DNA from: Rhodothalassiaceae bacterium
Lineage (GTDB): Bacteria; Pseudomonadota; Alphaproteobacteria; Sphingomonadales; Rhodothalassiaceae
DNA: 64,000 bases
Assembly: GCA_026004935.1 (NCBI GenBank)
Contig: BPKC01000001.1
Location: 496,001 to 560,000 of the forward strand
Direction of reading: 5' to 3'
Positions 52,149-61,463 of the stretch are shown in pieces (position 1 is the stretch's first letter; the number at the start of each line of letters is the position of its first letter). Position numbers and translations under genes: made by a program. A model generated the notes under the pieces. It had not been told where the DNA came from. It did not search any database and worked only from the letters and a program-made list of their open reading frames with translations.

Positions 52149-52832
52149 ATGAACGGAATGAACGAGCGGATGACGGCTTCGGCACGGTGGCGGTGGGCGC
52201 GGCCTGCGGCGGCCGCCGGCCTGCTGGTCGCGACGGCGGTGCTTGCCGCCTGCAGCCATGTCTCGGACACGGCGGCCACCCGCATCGGCGACCGCGACAT
52301 GCGCAACCGGGTCGAGCTCGTGCGCATCGTCCAGCCGCTTGCGGGGGATGACCCCGCGGCCATCAGCGGGCGCGCGCGCGCCTTCCTCGAGACGATCGGC
52401 TTCGGCTACGGCGACCAGCTCGCGGTCGCGGCGGCGCCGGACTTTCCCGCCGAGGCGCGTGCCGATCTCGAACGCCTCGTGCGCGCCTACGGCGGCGAGC
52501 TGGTCGCGGCACCGCCCCTGCCGCGCCAGCCCGGCGCCGGCGAGGCCCTTCTCGTCGTCGAGCGCTACCGGGTCACCAGCCCGCAGTGCCCGGCGTTCCG
52601 CCTCGACATGAGCCGCAATTACGGCAACGCGCCCTCACCCCAGTTCGGCTGCGCCAATCTCCTCAATCTCGGCGCGATGGTCGCCGCCCCCCGGCATCTC
52701 CTGACGGGCGTGCCGGCCGGCGCCAGTGATGCCGAGCGCGCGGCGGCCGCGATCGAGGCCTGGCGGGCGAGCCCGCCGGTGATCCTGATGCCGGGCGACG
52801 CGGGCGAAAGCGGCTCGCAAGGCGGCGGGTGA
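52149..52832 (+). CDS. cpaD: Tad pilus lipoprotein CpaD
   Basis: A 227-residue outer-membrane lipoprotein with a lipobox AVLAAC. The CpaD-family body has the hallmark ending YGNAPSPQFGCANLLNLGAMVAAPRHLL. CpaD helps the secretin assemble. It lies 37 bases after cpaC with a GGGAAGAAGGGA ribosome-binding region. The first in-frame ATG is 52149, but ATG 52158 and 52170 are possible; all keep the signal. Expression as part of the cpaA-tadC operon is likely. Confidence 0.92.
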   Translation: MNGMNERMTASARWRWARPAAAAGLLVATAVLAACSHVSDTAATRIGDRDMRNRVELVRIVQPLAGDDPAAISGRARAFLETIGFGYGDQLAVAAAPDFPAEARADLERLVRAYGGELVAAPPLPRQPGAGEALLVVERYRVTSPQCPAFRLDMSRNYGNAPSPQFGCANLLNLGAMVAAPRHLLTGVPAGASDAERAAAAIEAWRASPPVILMPGDAGESGSQGGG

Positions 52833-52916
52833 GGGGCAAAGGAGCGTTAACCTCCGCGATGGCATGAGCGCAGGACGTGGAAATCGGTGCAGGCGGCCAT
52901 GGGAGAGGTGGTCAGA

Positions 52917-54179
52917 ATGACGGCACAAGCGGCGGCGGCCGGTGAGCGCCCGGAGTTCGGCGCCTTTCTGCGCGAGGAGGCCGACTGCGCGCTGCTGCGC
53001 GAAGCCGCGGCGGGCTTCGGTCTCGATCCGCAGGCCGTCACCACCGGCGACATCGCCGATGCCGTGCGCCGCTTCGCCGCGCGGCCCGCACCCCGGTTTC
53101 TCGTCGTCGAGCTGGACGAGGAGCGCGATCCGATCGCGGATCTTTCCGCGCTCGCCGAGGCCTGCGGCGGCGACACCTGGGTGCTGGCGGTGGGAAGCGT
53201 CAACGACGTCCAGCACTACCGCCGCCTGCTCGCCGCAGGGGTCGTCGACTATCTCGTAAGGCCCCTCCAGCGCGAAACCCTGGTGGAGGCGATCGAGCAT
53301 CTGCTTGCGGCCATGGCCGAGGCCGCGGCGGCCGGCACCGAGGAGGCGGGCGGCGGCCGCAAGGGCCGGCACATCGCGGTCGTGCCCGTGCGCCCCGGGG
53401 CGGGGGCGAGCCTGGTCGCGGCGTCGCTCGCCCTGCGGATGAGCGAGCATGCCGGGCGCACGGCGCTCGTCGATCTCGACATCCATTTCGGCACCGCGGC
53501 GCTCCAGTTCGACCTCGAGCCCGGGCGCGGGCTCATCGACGCCCTCGCCAATCCGGACCGCATCGACGCGCTGCTGCTCGAGCGCGCGGCGCTCAAGGTG
53601 AGCGAGCGGCTGGCGGTGTTTTCGGCCGAGGCGCCGCTCGATGCCGCCTTCGATCCCCCGGGCGAGGCGGTGCTGGCGCTGATTGCGGTGCTGGAGACGC
53701 TCCATCCCCATCTCGTCCTCGACATGCCGGTCGGGCTGCTGCTCGGCGCGGCGGGAGCCGAAATCGTCTCGGGACTCGACGAGATCGTCGTCGTCGCCGA
53801 ACCGACGCTCGCCCATGTGCGCGACACGATCCGGCTGATCGCCCGCCTCGAGCAGCTCGGCGCGCGCAGGAAGCCGGGCGGGGGCGCGGACGGCGGGCAG
53901 GGACCGCGCCTGAAGCTGCTCCTCAACAAGGTGCCGGCCGGCGGCCCGGTCGAGGTGCGCGCGAAGGATTTCGCCGCCTCCGTCGAGCGGCCGGTGGACG
54001 CCGTTCTGCCCTTCGATCCGAAGGCCGCCGTCGCCGCGGCGCAGGAGGCGCGCCCGGTCATCGCCGTCGCCCCGCGCAGCCCCCTGGGCCGCGCGCTGGC
54101 CGAGGCCTTCGGCGACATTCTCGCGGGCGAGAGCGAGGCCGCACGGGGAGGTGTCCTCCAGCGCCTCTTCGGGAGGTAG
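52917..54179 (+). CDS. cpaE: Tad pilus localisation ATPase-like protein CpaE (TadZ)
   Basis: A 420-residue MinD/ParA-superfamily protein with an N-terminal receiver-like domain (FLVVELDEERDPIADLSALAEACGGDTWVLAVGSVND...VVDYLVRPLQRETLVEAIEHLL). The ATPase-like domain begins VVPVRPGAGASLVAASLALRM, in which the two lysines of a normal deviant Walker A (KGGxGKS) are missing. ALVDLDIHFGTAALQFDLEPG and LVLDMPVGLLLG complete the fold. It probably marks the pole or site of pilus assembly without true ATP hydrolysis. ATG 52917 follows GGGAGAGGTGG; GTG 52887 and ATG 52899 are alternatives. Confidence 0.9.
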   Translation: MTAQAAAAGERPEFGAFLREEADCALLREAAAGFGLDPQAVTTGDIADAVRRFAARPAPRFLVVELDEERDPIADLSALAEACGGDTWVLAVGSVNDVQHYRRLLAAGVVDYLVRPLQRETLVEAIEHLLAAMAEAAAAGTEEAGGGRKGRHIAVVPVRPGAGASLVAASLALRMSEHAGRTALVDLDIHFGTAALQFDLEPGRGLIDALANPDRIDALLLERAALKVSERLAVFSAEAPLDAAFDPPGEAVLALIAVLETLHPHLVLDMPVGLLLGAAGAEIVSGLDEIVVVAEPTLAHVRDTIRLIARLEQLGARRKPGGGADGGQGPRLKLLLNKVPAGGPVEVRAKDFAASVERPVDAVLPFDPKAAVAAAQEARPVIAVAPRSPLGRALAEAFGDILAGESEAARGGVLQRLFGR

Positions 54180-54186
54180 CTGAGCC

Positions 54187-55863
54187 ATGCGCGGGCCCGT
54201 CTTCTCCAGAAAGGTGGCGCCGCTGAGGCGGCCGGGGCTGGCCGCCGCCCGGGAGCTGCGCGAGCCGGCGCCGCCCCCTGCGGCCCAACCGCAGCCCGAG
54301 ACGGCCGCCCGGCCGCAGCCCGCGCCCGCTCCCGAAGGCCGGATCGATGTCGACGCGCTGGCCGAGGAGCTGCTCGAGGTCGCGGCCGCGGCCATTCCGC
54401 CGGAGGTGGTGCTGCGCGAGTCGCGTGCGGGGCTCGCGATGCGGATCGAGACCCTGGTGAAGGCGGAATGCGCCCGCCGGCAGATCACCCCCGACCCGCT
54501 TGCGGTCCGCGACATCGTCACCTTTCTGCTCAACGAGCTCCTCGCCCGCGCGAAGGAGGCCGGCGCCGATCCGCTCGCGCGCGACAAGGGCGGCCTCAGC
54601 AATGTCGAGGCGGCGAAAGAGCAGATTCTGCCGCTCGTGCTCGAGCATATCGATCCCAAGGTCGCAAGCGAGCTGCCGCGCGGCGAGCTCGCCGCCCAGA
54701 TCGGCGACGTCGTCGGCGAGCTGCTGGTCCAGGAGAAGATCAACCTCAATCTGAAGGAGCAGCGCGACCTCGTCACGCTGATCATCAACGACATGCTGGG
54801 GCTCGGGCCCCTCGAGCCGCTGCTCGCCGACGAGTCGATCACCGACATCATGGTGAACGGGCCGCATCAGGTCTACGTCGAGCGCGGCGGCAAGCTCGAG
54901 CTCACCGATGTCCGCTTCCGCGACGAGAAGCATCTGATGAACGTCATCCAGCGGATCGTCACGGCGGTGGGCCGGCGCATCGACGAAAGCTCGCCGATCT
55001 GCGATGCGCGGCTCGCGGACGGCAGCCGGGTGAACGCCATCATCCCGCCGCTTGCGATCGACGGGCCGTCGCTGTCGATCCGCAAATTCGCGAAGAAGAA
55101 GATCACGCTGGAGAAGATGGTCGAGTTCGGCTCGATCTCGCCACGGCTGATGCAGCTCCTGAAGATCATCGGCGCCTGCCGGCTCAACGTCCTCGTCTCC
55201 GGCGGCACCGGCTCCGGCAAGACGACGATGCTGAACGCCATCTCGCGGCTCATCGATCCCGGCGAGCGGATCGTGACCATCGAGGATGCCGCCGAGCTCC
55301 AGCTCCAGCAGCCGCATGTCGTGCGCCTCGAGACGCGGCCGCCCAATCTCGAGGGCAGGGGCGAGGTGACCATGCGCGATCTCGTCAAGAACGCCCTGCG
55401 CATGCGCCCGGACCGGATCATCGTCGGCGAGATCCGCGGGGCGGAGGCGGTCGATCTGCTGCAGGCGATGAACACGGGCCACGACGGCTCGATGGGCACG
55501 ATCCACGCCAACCGCCCGCGCGAGGCGCTGACCCGGCTCGAGAACATGGTCAACATGGCCGGCTTCAACCTGCCGGCGAAGGCGATCCGCGAGCAGATCG
55601 CGGCCGCCGTCGACATCATCATCCAGGTCAGCCGCATGCGCGACGGGGCGCGGCGCTGCGTCTATGTGACGGAGGTCGTGGGCATGGAGGGCGACGTCAT
55701 CACCACCCAGGACCTGTTCCGCTACGAATACCACGGCGAGGACCAGAACGGCCGGCTCGTCGGCGATTTCGTCTCCACGGGCGTGCGGCCGCACTTCCTG
55801 CCGCGGGCGCAGTATTTCGGGCTCGACAAGCTGCTGCTCGAGGTCATGGGAGGAGGCTCGTGA
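54187..55863 (+). CDS. cpaF: Tad secretion ATPase CpaF (TadA)
   Basis: A 558-residue hexameric ATPase that drives Flp pilus extension and retraction. A Pro/Ala-rich N-terminus is followed by the conserved domain from about residue 160 (KINLNLKEQRDLVTLIINDMLGLGPLEPLLADESITDIMVNG). Walker A is SGGTGSGKTTML, the Asp box is TIEDAAELQLQQPHVVRLETRP, Walker B lies in MRPDRIIVGEIRG, and the His box is GHDGSMGTIHANRPREAL. Complete and in frame. It follows cpaE by seven bases and overlaps tadB by four. Confidence 0.96.
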   Translation: MRGPVFSRKVAPLRRPGLAAARELREPAPPPAAQPQPETAARPQPAPAPEGRIDVDALAEELLEVAAAAIPPEVVLRESRAGLAMRIETLVKAECARRQITPDPLAVRDIVTFLLNELLARAKEAGADPLARDKGGLSNVEAAKEQILPLVLEHIDPKVASELPRGELAAQIGDVVGELLVQEKINLNLKEQRDLVTLIINDMLGLGPLEPLLADESITDIMVNGPHQVYVERGGKLELTDVRFRDEKHLMNVIQRIVTAVGRRIDESSPICDARLADGSRVNAIIPPLAIDGPSLSIRKFAKKKITLEKMVEFGSISPRLMQLLKIIGACRLNVLVSGGTGSGKTTMLNAISRLIDPGERIVTIEDAAELQLQQPHVVRLETRPPNLEGRGEVTMRDLVKNALRMRPDRIIVGEIRGAEAVDLLQAMNTGHDGSMGTIHANRPREALTRLENMVNMAGFNLPAKAIREQIAAAVDIIIQVSRMRDGARRCVYVTEVVGMEGDVITTQDLFRYEYHGEDQNGRLVGDFVSTGVRPHFLPRAQYFGLDKLLLEVMGGGS

Positions 55864-56840
55864 ACCCGGCCCTTGCCATCGCCGCGGCGGTCTTCGCCAC
55901 CCTGCTGATCGTGGCGCTCGCGGGTCTCGTGCTGCTGCCGAGCGCCGGCGAGCGGCGGCTGCGCGGCCGGCTCGCCTCCTTCAAGGCGCGCTATGCGGGC
56001 GGTGCGCCCGCCGCCTCCCGGCGTTCGGCGATCCTGCGCCAGCGCGAGCAGGCGAGCGTGCTCGACGAGCTCGCGACCCGCTTCCTGCCCGCACCGGCCG
56101 AGCTTGCGCGCAGGCTCCGGCGCACGGGCCGCGCCATCACGCTCGGCCGGTATCTCGGCGCGATGGCGCTCATCGGCGTCGTCACCTATCTCGTTGCCGG
56201 CGTGATCGGCGGGATCCGGCCCGCGCTCGCCCTGCCGGCGGCGGTGGCGGCTGGGCTCGGGCTGCCGCACATGGCGGTCTCGCGGATGATCCGGCGCCGG
56301 CAGGAGGCGTTTCTTTCCCAGTTTCCGGACGCCATCGATCTCATCGTGCGCGCGCTCAAATCCGGTCTGCCGCTCGGCGAGGCGCTCAAGACCGTGGCCC
56401 AGGAGATGGAGGCGCCGGTGGGCCCCGAGTTCGGCCGCATCGTCGATTCCATCCGTCTCGGCCGAAGCTTCGAGGACGCCATGGCGGACGCCGCCGAGCG
56501 CCTCGACTTCGCCGACTTCCAGTTCTTGGTGGTCGCGCTCGCGATCCAGCGCGAGACCGGCGGCAACCTCGCCGAGACGCTGGCGAATCTGAGCGACATC
56601 CTGCGCCAGCGCCACCAGATGAAGCTGAAGGTGAGGGCCCTGTCGTCCGAGGGCCGCGCGAGCGCCTGGATCGTCGGCTCGCTGCCCTTCATCATGTTCG
56701 GCATCATCTACGCCATGAACCCGGATTACGCGGGGCTCTTCTTCACCGACCCGCGCGCGACCACGGCGCTCGTCGGCGGCCTGATCTGGATGGGGCTCGG
56801 CACGCTCATCATCCGGGGCATGATCAATTTCGAGATCTGA
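55860..56840 (+). CDS. tadB: Tad inner-membrane platform protein TadB
   Basis: A 326-residue GspF-type platform protein. Hydrophobic segments occur at the N-terminus (AIAAAVFATLLIVALAGLVLL), around 100-140, and at the C-terminus. The GspF core lies between (FPDAIDLIVRALKSGLPLGEALKTVAQEMEAPVGPEFG...AIQRETGGNLAETLANLSDILRQR). It starts with GTG 55860 overlapping the cpaF stop (GTGA); the very long frame upstream of this is a shadow of cpaF. It forms the membrane base with TadC. Confidence 0.94.
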   Translation: MNPALAIAAAVFATLLIVALAGLVLLPSAGERRLRGRLASFKARYAGGAPAASRRSAILRQREQASVLDELATRFLPAPAELARRLRRTGRAITLGRYLGAMALIGVVTYLVAGVIGGIRPALALPAAVAAGLGLPHMAVSRMIRRRQEAFLSQFPDAIDLIVRALKSGLPLGEALKTVAQEMEAPVGPEFGRIVDSIRLGRSFEDAMADAAERLDFADFQFLVVALAIQRETGGNLAETLANLSDILRQRHQMKLKVRALSSEGRASAWIVGSLPFIMFGIIYAMNPDYAGLFFTDPRATTALVGGLIWMGLGTLIIRGMINFEI

Positions 56841-56848
56841 AGAGGGGA

Positions 56849-57850
56849 ATGGCCATGCCGCAGCCGCTCATCGCCGGGCTGACCGCCGCCGACATCGCGA
56901 GCATTCTCGCCGCTCTCGCCGCTGCCGTCGCGTTCTGGGCGGTGTGGTCGAGCGGCATCGTCGATCTGCCGGCGCGTCGGCGGCTGAAGGCGCTCGAGGC
57001 CCGGCGTCAGCAGCTGCGCGCCGGCGTGCTGGCCCCCGCCCGGCGCCGGCCCGTCCAGCGGCGCGAGCGTCAGATGGCGCTGATGCGCAGGATCGTCGAG
57101 CGGCTGAAGCTGCTGCAGTCGAAGGAGACCGAGAAGGCCGAACAGAGGCTCGTGCAGGCCGGGCTGCGCAGCCGGGACGCCCTGGTCGTCTATCTCTTCT
57201 TCAAGCTGGTGCTGCCCTTCGCGCTGGCGGCCGTCAGCCTCCTGCTCCTCTACGGCTTCGGCATGATGGAGGCGAGTCCCCTGCTGCGCGCGATGATCCC
57301 CGTCGCTCTCACACTGCTCGCCTTCAAGGCGCCGGACATCGTCGTCACCAATGCGATCCAGCGCCGCAGCGAGGCGATCAGGAAGAGCCTGCCGGATGCG
57401 CTGGATCTTCTCGTCATCTGCGCGGAGGCGGGGCTGACGCTTGATGCGGCCTTGAACCGCGTGCACCGGGAACTTGCGCGCGCGGCCCCCGAGCTCGCCG
57501 AGGAGTTCTCGCTGACCGCCATCGAGCTCGGCTTTCTGCCGGACCGCCGCCAGGCGCTCATGAATCTGGCCGAGCGCGTGCCGCTTGAGAGCCTGCGTGC
57601 GGTGGTCACCGCCCTCATCCAGTCCGAGAAATACGGCACCCCGCTCGCCCATGCACTGCGGGTGCTGGCCGGCGAGTTCCGCAAGGAGCGCCTGATGAAG
57701 GCGGAGGAGAAGGCCGCGCGGCTGCCGGCGGTGATGACGGTGCCGCTCATCCTCTTCATCCTCCCGGCGCTGTTCATCGTGCTCGTCGGCCCGGCCGCCT
57801 GCCAGATCTCCGACCAGCTCATCAACCGCCCGGGCCTTTCCGATCGGTGA
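56849..57850 (+). CDS. tadC: Tad inner-membrane platform protein TadC
   Basis: A 333-residue GspF-type protein paired with TadB. It has an N-terminal helix (DIASILAALAAAVAFWAVW), a basic linker, two helices near residues 110-160, then the GspF core (LPDALDLLVICAEAGLTLDAALNRVHRELARAAPELAEEF...ALRVLAGEFRKERLMKAEEKAARLP) and a final helix (MTVPLILFILPALFIVLVGP). ATG 56849 follows GAAGAGGGG. The operon ends here; no TadD, TadE/F/G or Flp pilin gene follows, only a palindrome array. Confidence 0.94.
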   Translation: MAMPQPLIAGLTAADIASILAALAAAVAFWAVWSSGIVDLPARRRLKALEARRQQLRAGVLAPARRRPVQRRERQMALMRRIVERLKLLQSKETEKAEQRLVQAGLRSRDALVVYLFFKLVLPFALAAVSLLLLYGFGMMEASPLLRAMIPVALTLLAFKAPDIVVTNAIQRRSEAIRKSLPDALDLLVICAEAGLTLDAALNRVHRELARAAPELAEEFSLTAIELGFLPDRRQALMNLAERVPLESLRAVVTALIQSEKYGTPLAHALRVLAGEFRKERLMKAEEKAARLPAVMTVPLILFILPALFIVLVGPAACQISDQLINRPGLSDR

Positions 57851-57959
57851 TCGCGGCCCGGTGACGGGTCGTCGTCGGCCCGCCGACGGGCGGGCGCACT
57901 CTGCCCGATGCGGGCCGGTGCCGGACCCGCGCCGGCCATGGTGACCGGTCCCCGCCGCC

Positions 57960-58450
57960 CGGATCCGCCGCGGGGCCGGCGGGTAACGCCAATGAGAACG
58001 CCGGCGCGTTACAACAAGAAGAGAAGAGCTCCGGCGGGTGATGAAGGAAGGTGCGCACCGGCGGTGACGACCTCCCCACCACGTCGTTCGCCGGCTTGAC
58101 CGGCGAACCCAGCCTGCGGTGACGCCATTCCAGACGCCGGTGGGCGGCCTTGGTTGCGGCTGGACCCGCCGGTCGAGCCGGCGGGTGACGAGAAAAGAGC
58201 GCGCACCGGCGGTGACGACCTCCCCACCACGTCGTTCGCCGGCTTGACCGGCGAACCCAACCGACGGTGAAGGCGGCCTCGGTGCCCGTGGTTGCTCCGC
58301 TTCCCGCTGGACCCGCCGATCAAGTCGGCGGGTGACCCGCAAAAAAGAAGCCGCGCGCAAGGATGCGCACATTCGCGCGCCGCGTCGCGGCGTTCCGATG
58401 ACTGATGATCGACCACGCTATCGTCGTTCACCGGCAAATGCGGTGAACCC
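57960..58450. repeat. Palindrome array between tadC and uvrB
   Basis: The same inverted hairpins as in the other arrays (GTTCGCCGGCTTGACCGGCG and GACCCGCCGGTCGAGCCGG forms). The string GCGCACCGGCGGTGACGACC followed by TCCCCACCACGTCGTTCGCC occurs twice, at about 58053 and 58201. Bases 57851-57959 and 58451-58561 hold no gene either; the latter may end in the terminator region of uvrB. Confidence 0.85.
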
Positions 58451-58561
58451 GATGGACAGATATCAAGGCGCCCTGAGTGGGTGGTTGGCGCGCCTTTGCT
58501 CCGAATGCACCGATCGAGTCTGCTCGTCGCCCGCCGGCAGACGGATGAGCCGAACTGACAA

Positions 58562-60895
58562 TCACCACTTCGGCTTCGGCTTGGACTTCGACTTGTAGGT
58601 GCGGGTGCCGGGGCGGCCGGCGGTGGACCGGCCGGCGGGGCGCGCAGGCGGGGAGGACGGCTCGTGCCGGCCGCGCCGCGCCCGCCGTCTGCCGCCGCGG
58701 GCCGGCTCCCCCGCATCGCCCGCCGCGACCACGGGCAGCTCCAGCATCGCCGCCTCCAGCCGCCGGATCTCGTCGCGCAGGCGGGCCGCCTCCTCGAATT
58801 CCAGCTCGTCGGCCGCCCGCTTCATGCGCTTTTTCAGATCCGCGATCACCGCCTCGATGTTGTCGCCGATGCGGTGCGCCTTCTCGTCGGCGCCGAGATC
58901 GACGGTGACATAGTCGGCCTCGGCGACATGGGCGATGATGTCGGGGATGCCCTTCCTGACGGTTTCCGGCGTGATCCCGTGCTCGGCGTTCCATTTGAGC
59001 TGCTTGGCGCGCCGGCGCTCCGTCTCCTCGATCGCCCGGCGCATGGAGCCCGTGATGGCATCCGCATAGAGGATGACGCGCCCTTCCACGTTGCGCGCCG
59101 CGCGCCCGATGGTCTGGATGAGCGAGGTCTCCGAGCGCAGGAATCCCTCCTTGTCGGCATCCAGGATCGCGACCAGCCCGCATTCCGGGATGTCCAGCCC
59201 CTCGCGCAGCAGATTGATGCCGACGAGGACGTCGAAGACGCCGAGTCTGAGATCCCGGATCAGCTCGATGCGCTCCACCGTATCGATGTCGGAATGCATG
59301 TAGCGCACGCGGATGCCGTGCTCGTGGAGATATTCGGTGAGATCCTCGGCCATGCGCTTGGTGAGCACGGTGACGAGGACCCTGAGGCCCTTCTCCGCCA
59401 TCCGCCGGCATTCGGCCATCAGGTCGTCAACCTGATGCTCCACGGGGCGGACCTCGACCATGGGATCCACGAGCCCGGTCGGCCGGATCACCTGCTCGAC
59501 GAAGACGCCGCCCGTCTGCGCGAGCTCCCAGGGACCCGGCGTCGCGCTGACATGGATCGTCTGCGGACGCATCGCATCCCACTCCTCGAAGGTGAGCGGG
59601 CGGTTGTCGACGCAGGCCTTCAGGCGAAAGCCGTATGCGGCCAGCGTCTCCTTGCGCCGCCGGTCGCCGCGCGCCATGCCGCCGAGCTGGGGGATCGTCA
59701 CATGGGATTCGTCCACGAACAGCAGGGCGTCGTCCGGCAGATACTCGAACAGCGTCGGCGGCGGCTCGCCGGGCGCGCGGCCCGAGAGATAGCGCGAGTA
59801 GTTCTCGATGCCCGGACAGGAGCCGGTGGCCAGCATCATCTCGATGTCGAATGTCGTGCGCTCGCGCAGCCGCTGGGCCTCGATCAGCCGGCCGGCCTCC
59901 TCGAAGGCCTTCACCTCGATCTCGAGATCCCGCCTGATCTGGCGGATCGCCTCCTCCAGCGTCGGGCGCGGGGTCACGTAGTGGGAGTTGGGATAGATGC
60001 GGATGCGCTCCAGCCGGCCGGTGCGCTCGCCGGTCAGCGCATCGAATTCCGCGATCTCCTCCACCTCGTCGCCGAACAGCGAGATGCGCCAGGCGCGGTC
60101 TTCGAGATGCGAGGGGAAGATCTCGATCACGTCGCCGCGCACCCGGAAGGTCCCGCGCAGGAAGTTCGCATCATTGCGCTGATACTGCAGCTCCACGAAG
60201 TGCCGCAGCAGCTCGCGCTGGTCGATGCGCTGGCCGCGGGCGATGTCCAGCGTCATCGCCGAATAGGTCTCCACCGAGCCGATGCCGTAGATGCAGGAGA
60301 CGGACGCGACGATGATCACGTCGTCGCGCTCGAGCAGCGCACGGGTGGCCGCATGGCGCATGCGGTCGATCTGCTCGTTGATGGAGGACTCCTTCTCGAT
60401 GTAGGTGTCCGTGCGCGGGACGTAGGCCTCCGGCTGGTAGTAGTCGTAGTAGCTGACGAAGTATTCGACGGCGTTGTCCGGAAAGAAGCTCTTGAACTCG
60501 CCGTAGAGCTGGGCGGCCAGCGTCTTGTTGGGGGCGAGCACCAGCGCCGGCCGGCCCACCGCCTCGATCACCTTGGCCATGGTGAAGGTCTTGCCCGAGC
60601 CGGTCACCCCGAGCAGCACCTGGTCGCGCTCGCCGCGGCGGATGCCGTCGACGAGCTCGGCGATGGCCTGGGGCTGGTCGCCCGCCGGCTCGTAGTCGGA
60701 GACGAGACGGAACGGGATGCCGCCCTCGGTCTTGCGCGGCCGCACGTTCTGCGGCGTGAAGATCTCGGGATTGACGATGGCGCCCGCGTCCCTCATGCCC
60801 CGCAATATGGGCCGCGGCAGGCCCGATGGGAAGGGGGGCGGCGTTCGACGCTGTTCCGCGCGGGTCTTGAAATCGGATGCGTCATCTTGCGTCAT
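58562..60895 (-). CDS. uvrB: Excinuclease ABC subunit B
   Basis: A 777-residue UvrB, the damage-verifying helicase of nucleotide excision repair. Walker A is [12 protein letters not shown], the beta-hairpin is [12 protein letters not shown], Walker B is LLFVDESH, and helicase motifs V and VI are [13 protein letters not shown] and QTIGRAARN. The C-terminal UVR domain ([31 protein letters not shown]) binds UvrC. Beyond it is a basic Arg/Ser/Lys-rich tail of about 50 residues ending [10 protein letters not shown]. The N-terminus before [16 protein letters not shown] is about 60 residues longer than in enterobacteria if ATG 60895 is used; ATG 60796 (MRDAGAIV) is a credible shorter start. Confidence 0.96.
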   Translation of the reverse strand: MTQDDASDFKTRAEQRRTPPPFPSGLPRPILRGMRDAGAIVNPEIFTPQNVRPRKTEGGIPFRLVSDYEPAGDQPQAIAELVDGIRRGERDQVLLGVTGSGKTFTMAKVIEAVGRPALVLAPNKTLAAQLYGEFKSFFPDNAVEYFVSYYDYYQPEAYVPRTDTYIEKESSINEQIDRMRHAATRALLERDDVIIVASVSCIYGIGSVETYSAMTLDIARGQRIDQRELLRHFVELQYQRNDANFLRGTFRVRGDVIEIFPSHLEDRAWRISLFGDEVEEIAEFDALTGERTGRLERIRIYPNSHYVTPRPTLEEAIRQIRRDLEIEVKAFEEAGRLIEAQRLRERTTFDIEMMLATGSCPGIENYSRYLSGRAPGEPPPTLFEYLPDDALLFVDESHVTIPQLGGMARGDRRRKETLAAYGFRLKACVDNRPLTFEEWDAMRPQTIHVSATPGPWELAQTGGVFVEQVIRPTGLVDPMVEVRPVEHQVDDLMAECRRMAEKGLRVLVTVLTKRMAEDLTEYLHEHGIRVRYMHSDIDTVERIELIRDLRLGVFDVLVGINLLREGLDIPECGLVAILDADKEGFLRSETSLIQTIGRAARNVEGRVILYADAITGSMRRAIEETERRRAKQLKWNAEHGITPETVRKGIPDIIAHVAEADYVTVDLGADEKAHRIGDNIEAVIADLKKRMKRAADELEFEEAARLRDEIRRLEAAMLELPVVAAGDAGEPARGGRRRARRGRHEPSSPPARPAGRSTAGRPGTRTYKSKSKPKPKW

Positions 60896-61194
60896 CACGT
60901 GTCACGCGCACCACGATCAACATGGACGACACCATCCTGCGCGGGCTGAAGAAGATGCAGCGCGAGGAGCGCAAGCCCCTGGGCACCCTCGTGTCCGAGC
61001 TTCTCGCCGCGACGCCTGCCGCACGAAAGCGCCCCACGAGACCCGCCGCCTTCGCGTGGGTGACGCAGGAGATGTCCCCCGTGACTTTTCGCGCCGCCTG
61101 GGGCAGGCTCATGCGGGCGGCGCGCCAGGCGGGATGCGGGCCCGCGCCGGCGGGTGAAAGGCGGACGAACCCATGCAGACGCTCTTCGTCATGA
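60877..61194 (+). pseudogene. Ribbon-helix-helix antitoxin-like fragment (VapB type)
   Basis: The frame encodes [19 protein letters not shown], then QREERKPLGTLVSELLAAT, the ribbon-helix-helix fold of VapB-like antitoxins, and RPAAFAWVTQEMSP, which resembles the hinge of their toxin-binding tail. After that similarity stops (VTFRAAWGRLMRAARQ...) and no PIN-domain toxin gene follows; the frame runs 22 bases into the Lrp-type gene. The start overlaps the divergent uvrB start and has no clear ribosome-binding site (ATG 60877 or ATG 60922). It is best read as the remnant of a toxin-antitoxin pair that lost its toxin. It may still bind DNA. Confidence 0.5.
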
Positions 61195-61427
61195 TCAAAT
61201 GCGAGCTGGGGGCCACCTACCGGGTGGCCGAGGCGCTGGTGGACGCCTTCGAGGAGATCCGCTCCGTGCATTCGATCTCCGGCGAATACGACCTGCTTGC
61301 GCGCTTCGACCTCGACGACGAGGTGGACATGGGCCGTTTCGTGACCGAGCGCGTGCAGCCCCTCGCCGGCATCCGCGACACCTTCACCCTGGTCGCGCTC
61401 GACGCCTTCCCCCTGAAGGGCGGCTGA
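61173..61427 (+). CDS. Lrp/AsnC ligand-binding (RAM) domain protein
   Basis: An 84-residue protein consisting only of the RAM domain of Lrp/AsnC regulators, without the DNA-binding half. Its sequence FVMIKCELGATYRVAEALVDAFEEI, then VHSISGEYDLLARFDLDD, and VQPLAGIRDTFTLVALDAF shows the alpha-beta ligand fold with the conserved Gly-Glu/Asp-Tyr-Asp loop. Stand-alone RAM proteins may modulate full-length regulators or act as amino-acid sensors. Its place 36 bases before tyrA suggests a link to aromatic amino-acid synthesis; that is inference. Confidence 0.85.
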   Translation: MQTLFVMIKCELGATYRVAEALVDAFEEIRSVHSISGEYDLLARFDLDDEVDMGRFVTERVQPLAGIRDTFTLVALDAFPLKGG

Positions 61428-61463
61428 GCGGACCCGGGGATCGGGGCGGGAGGCGGTTCACCG

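Noticed and set aside
60843-60856. LexA-type GTTC direct repeat near the uvrB start
   Set aside because: The spacing is six bases rather than the alphaproteobacterial seven, and it is intragenic unless the shorter uvrB start is used.
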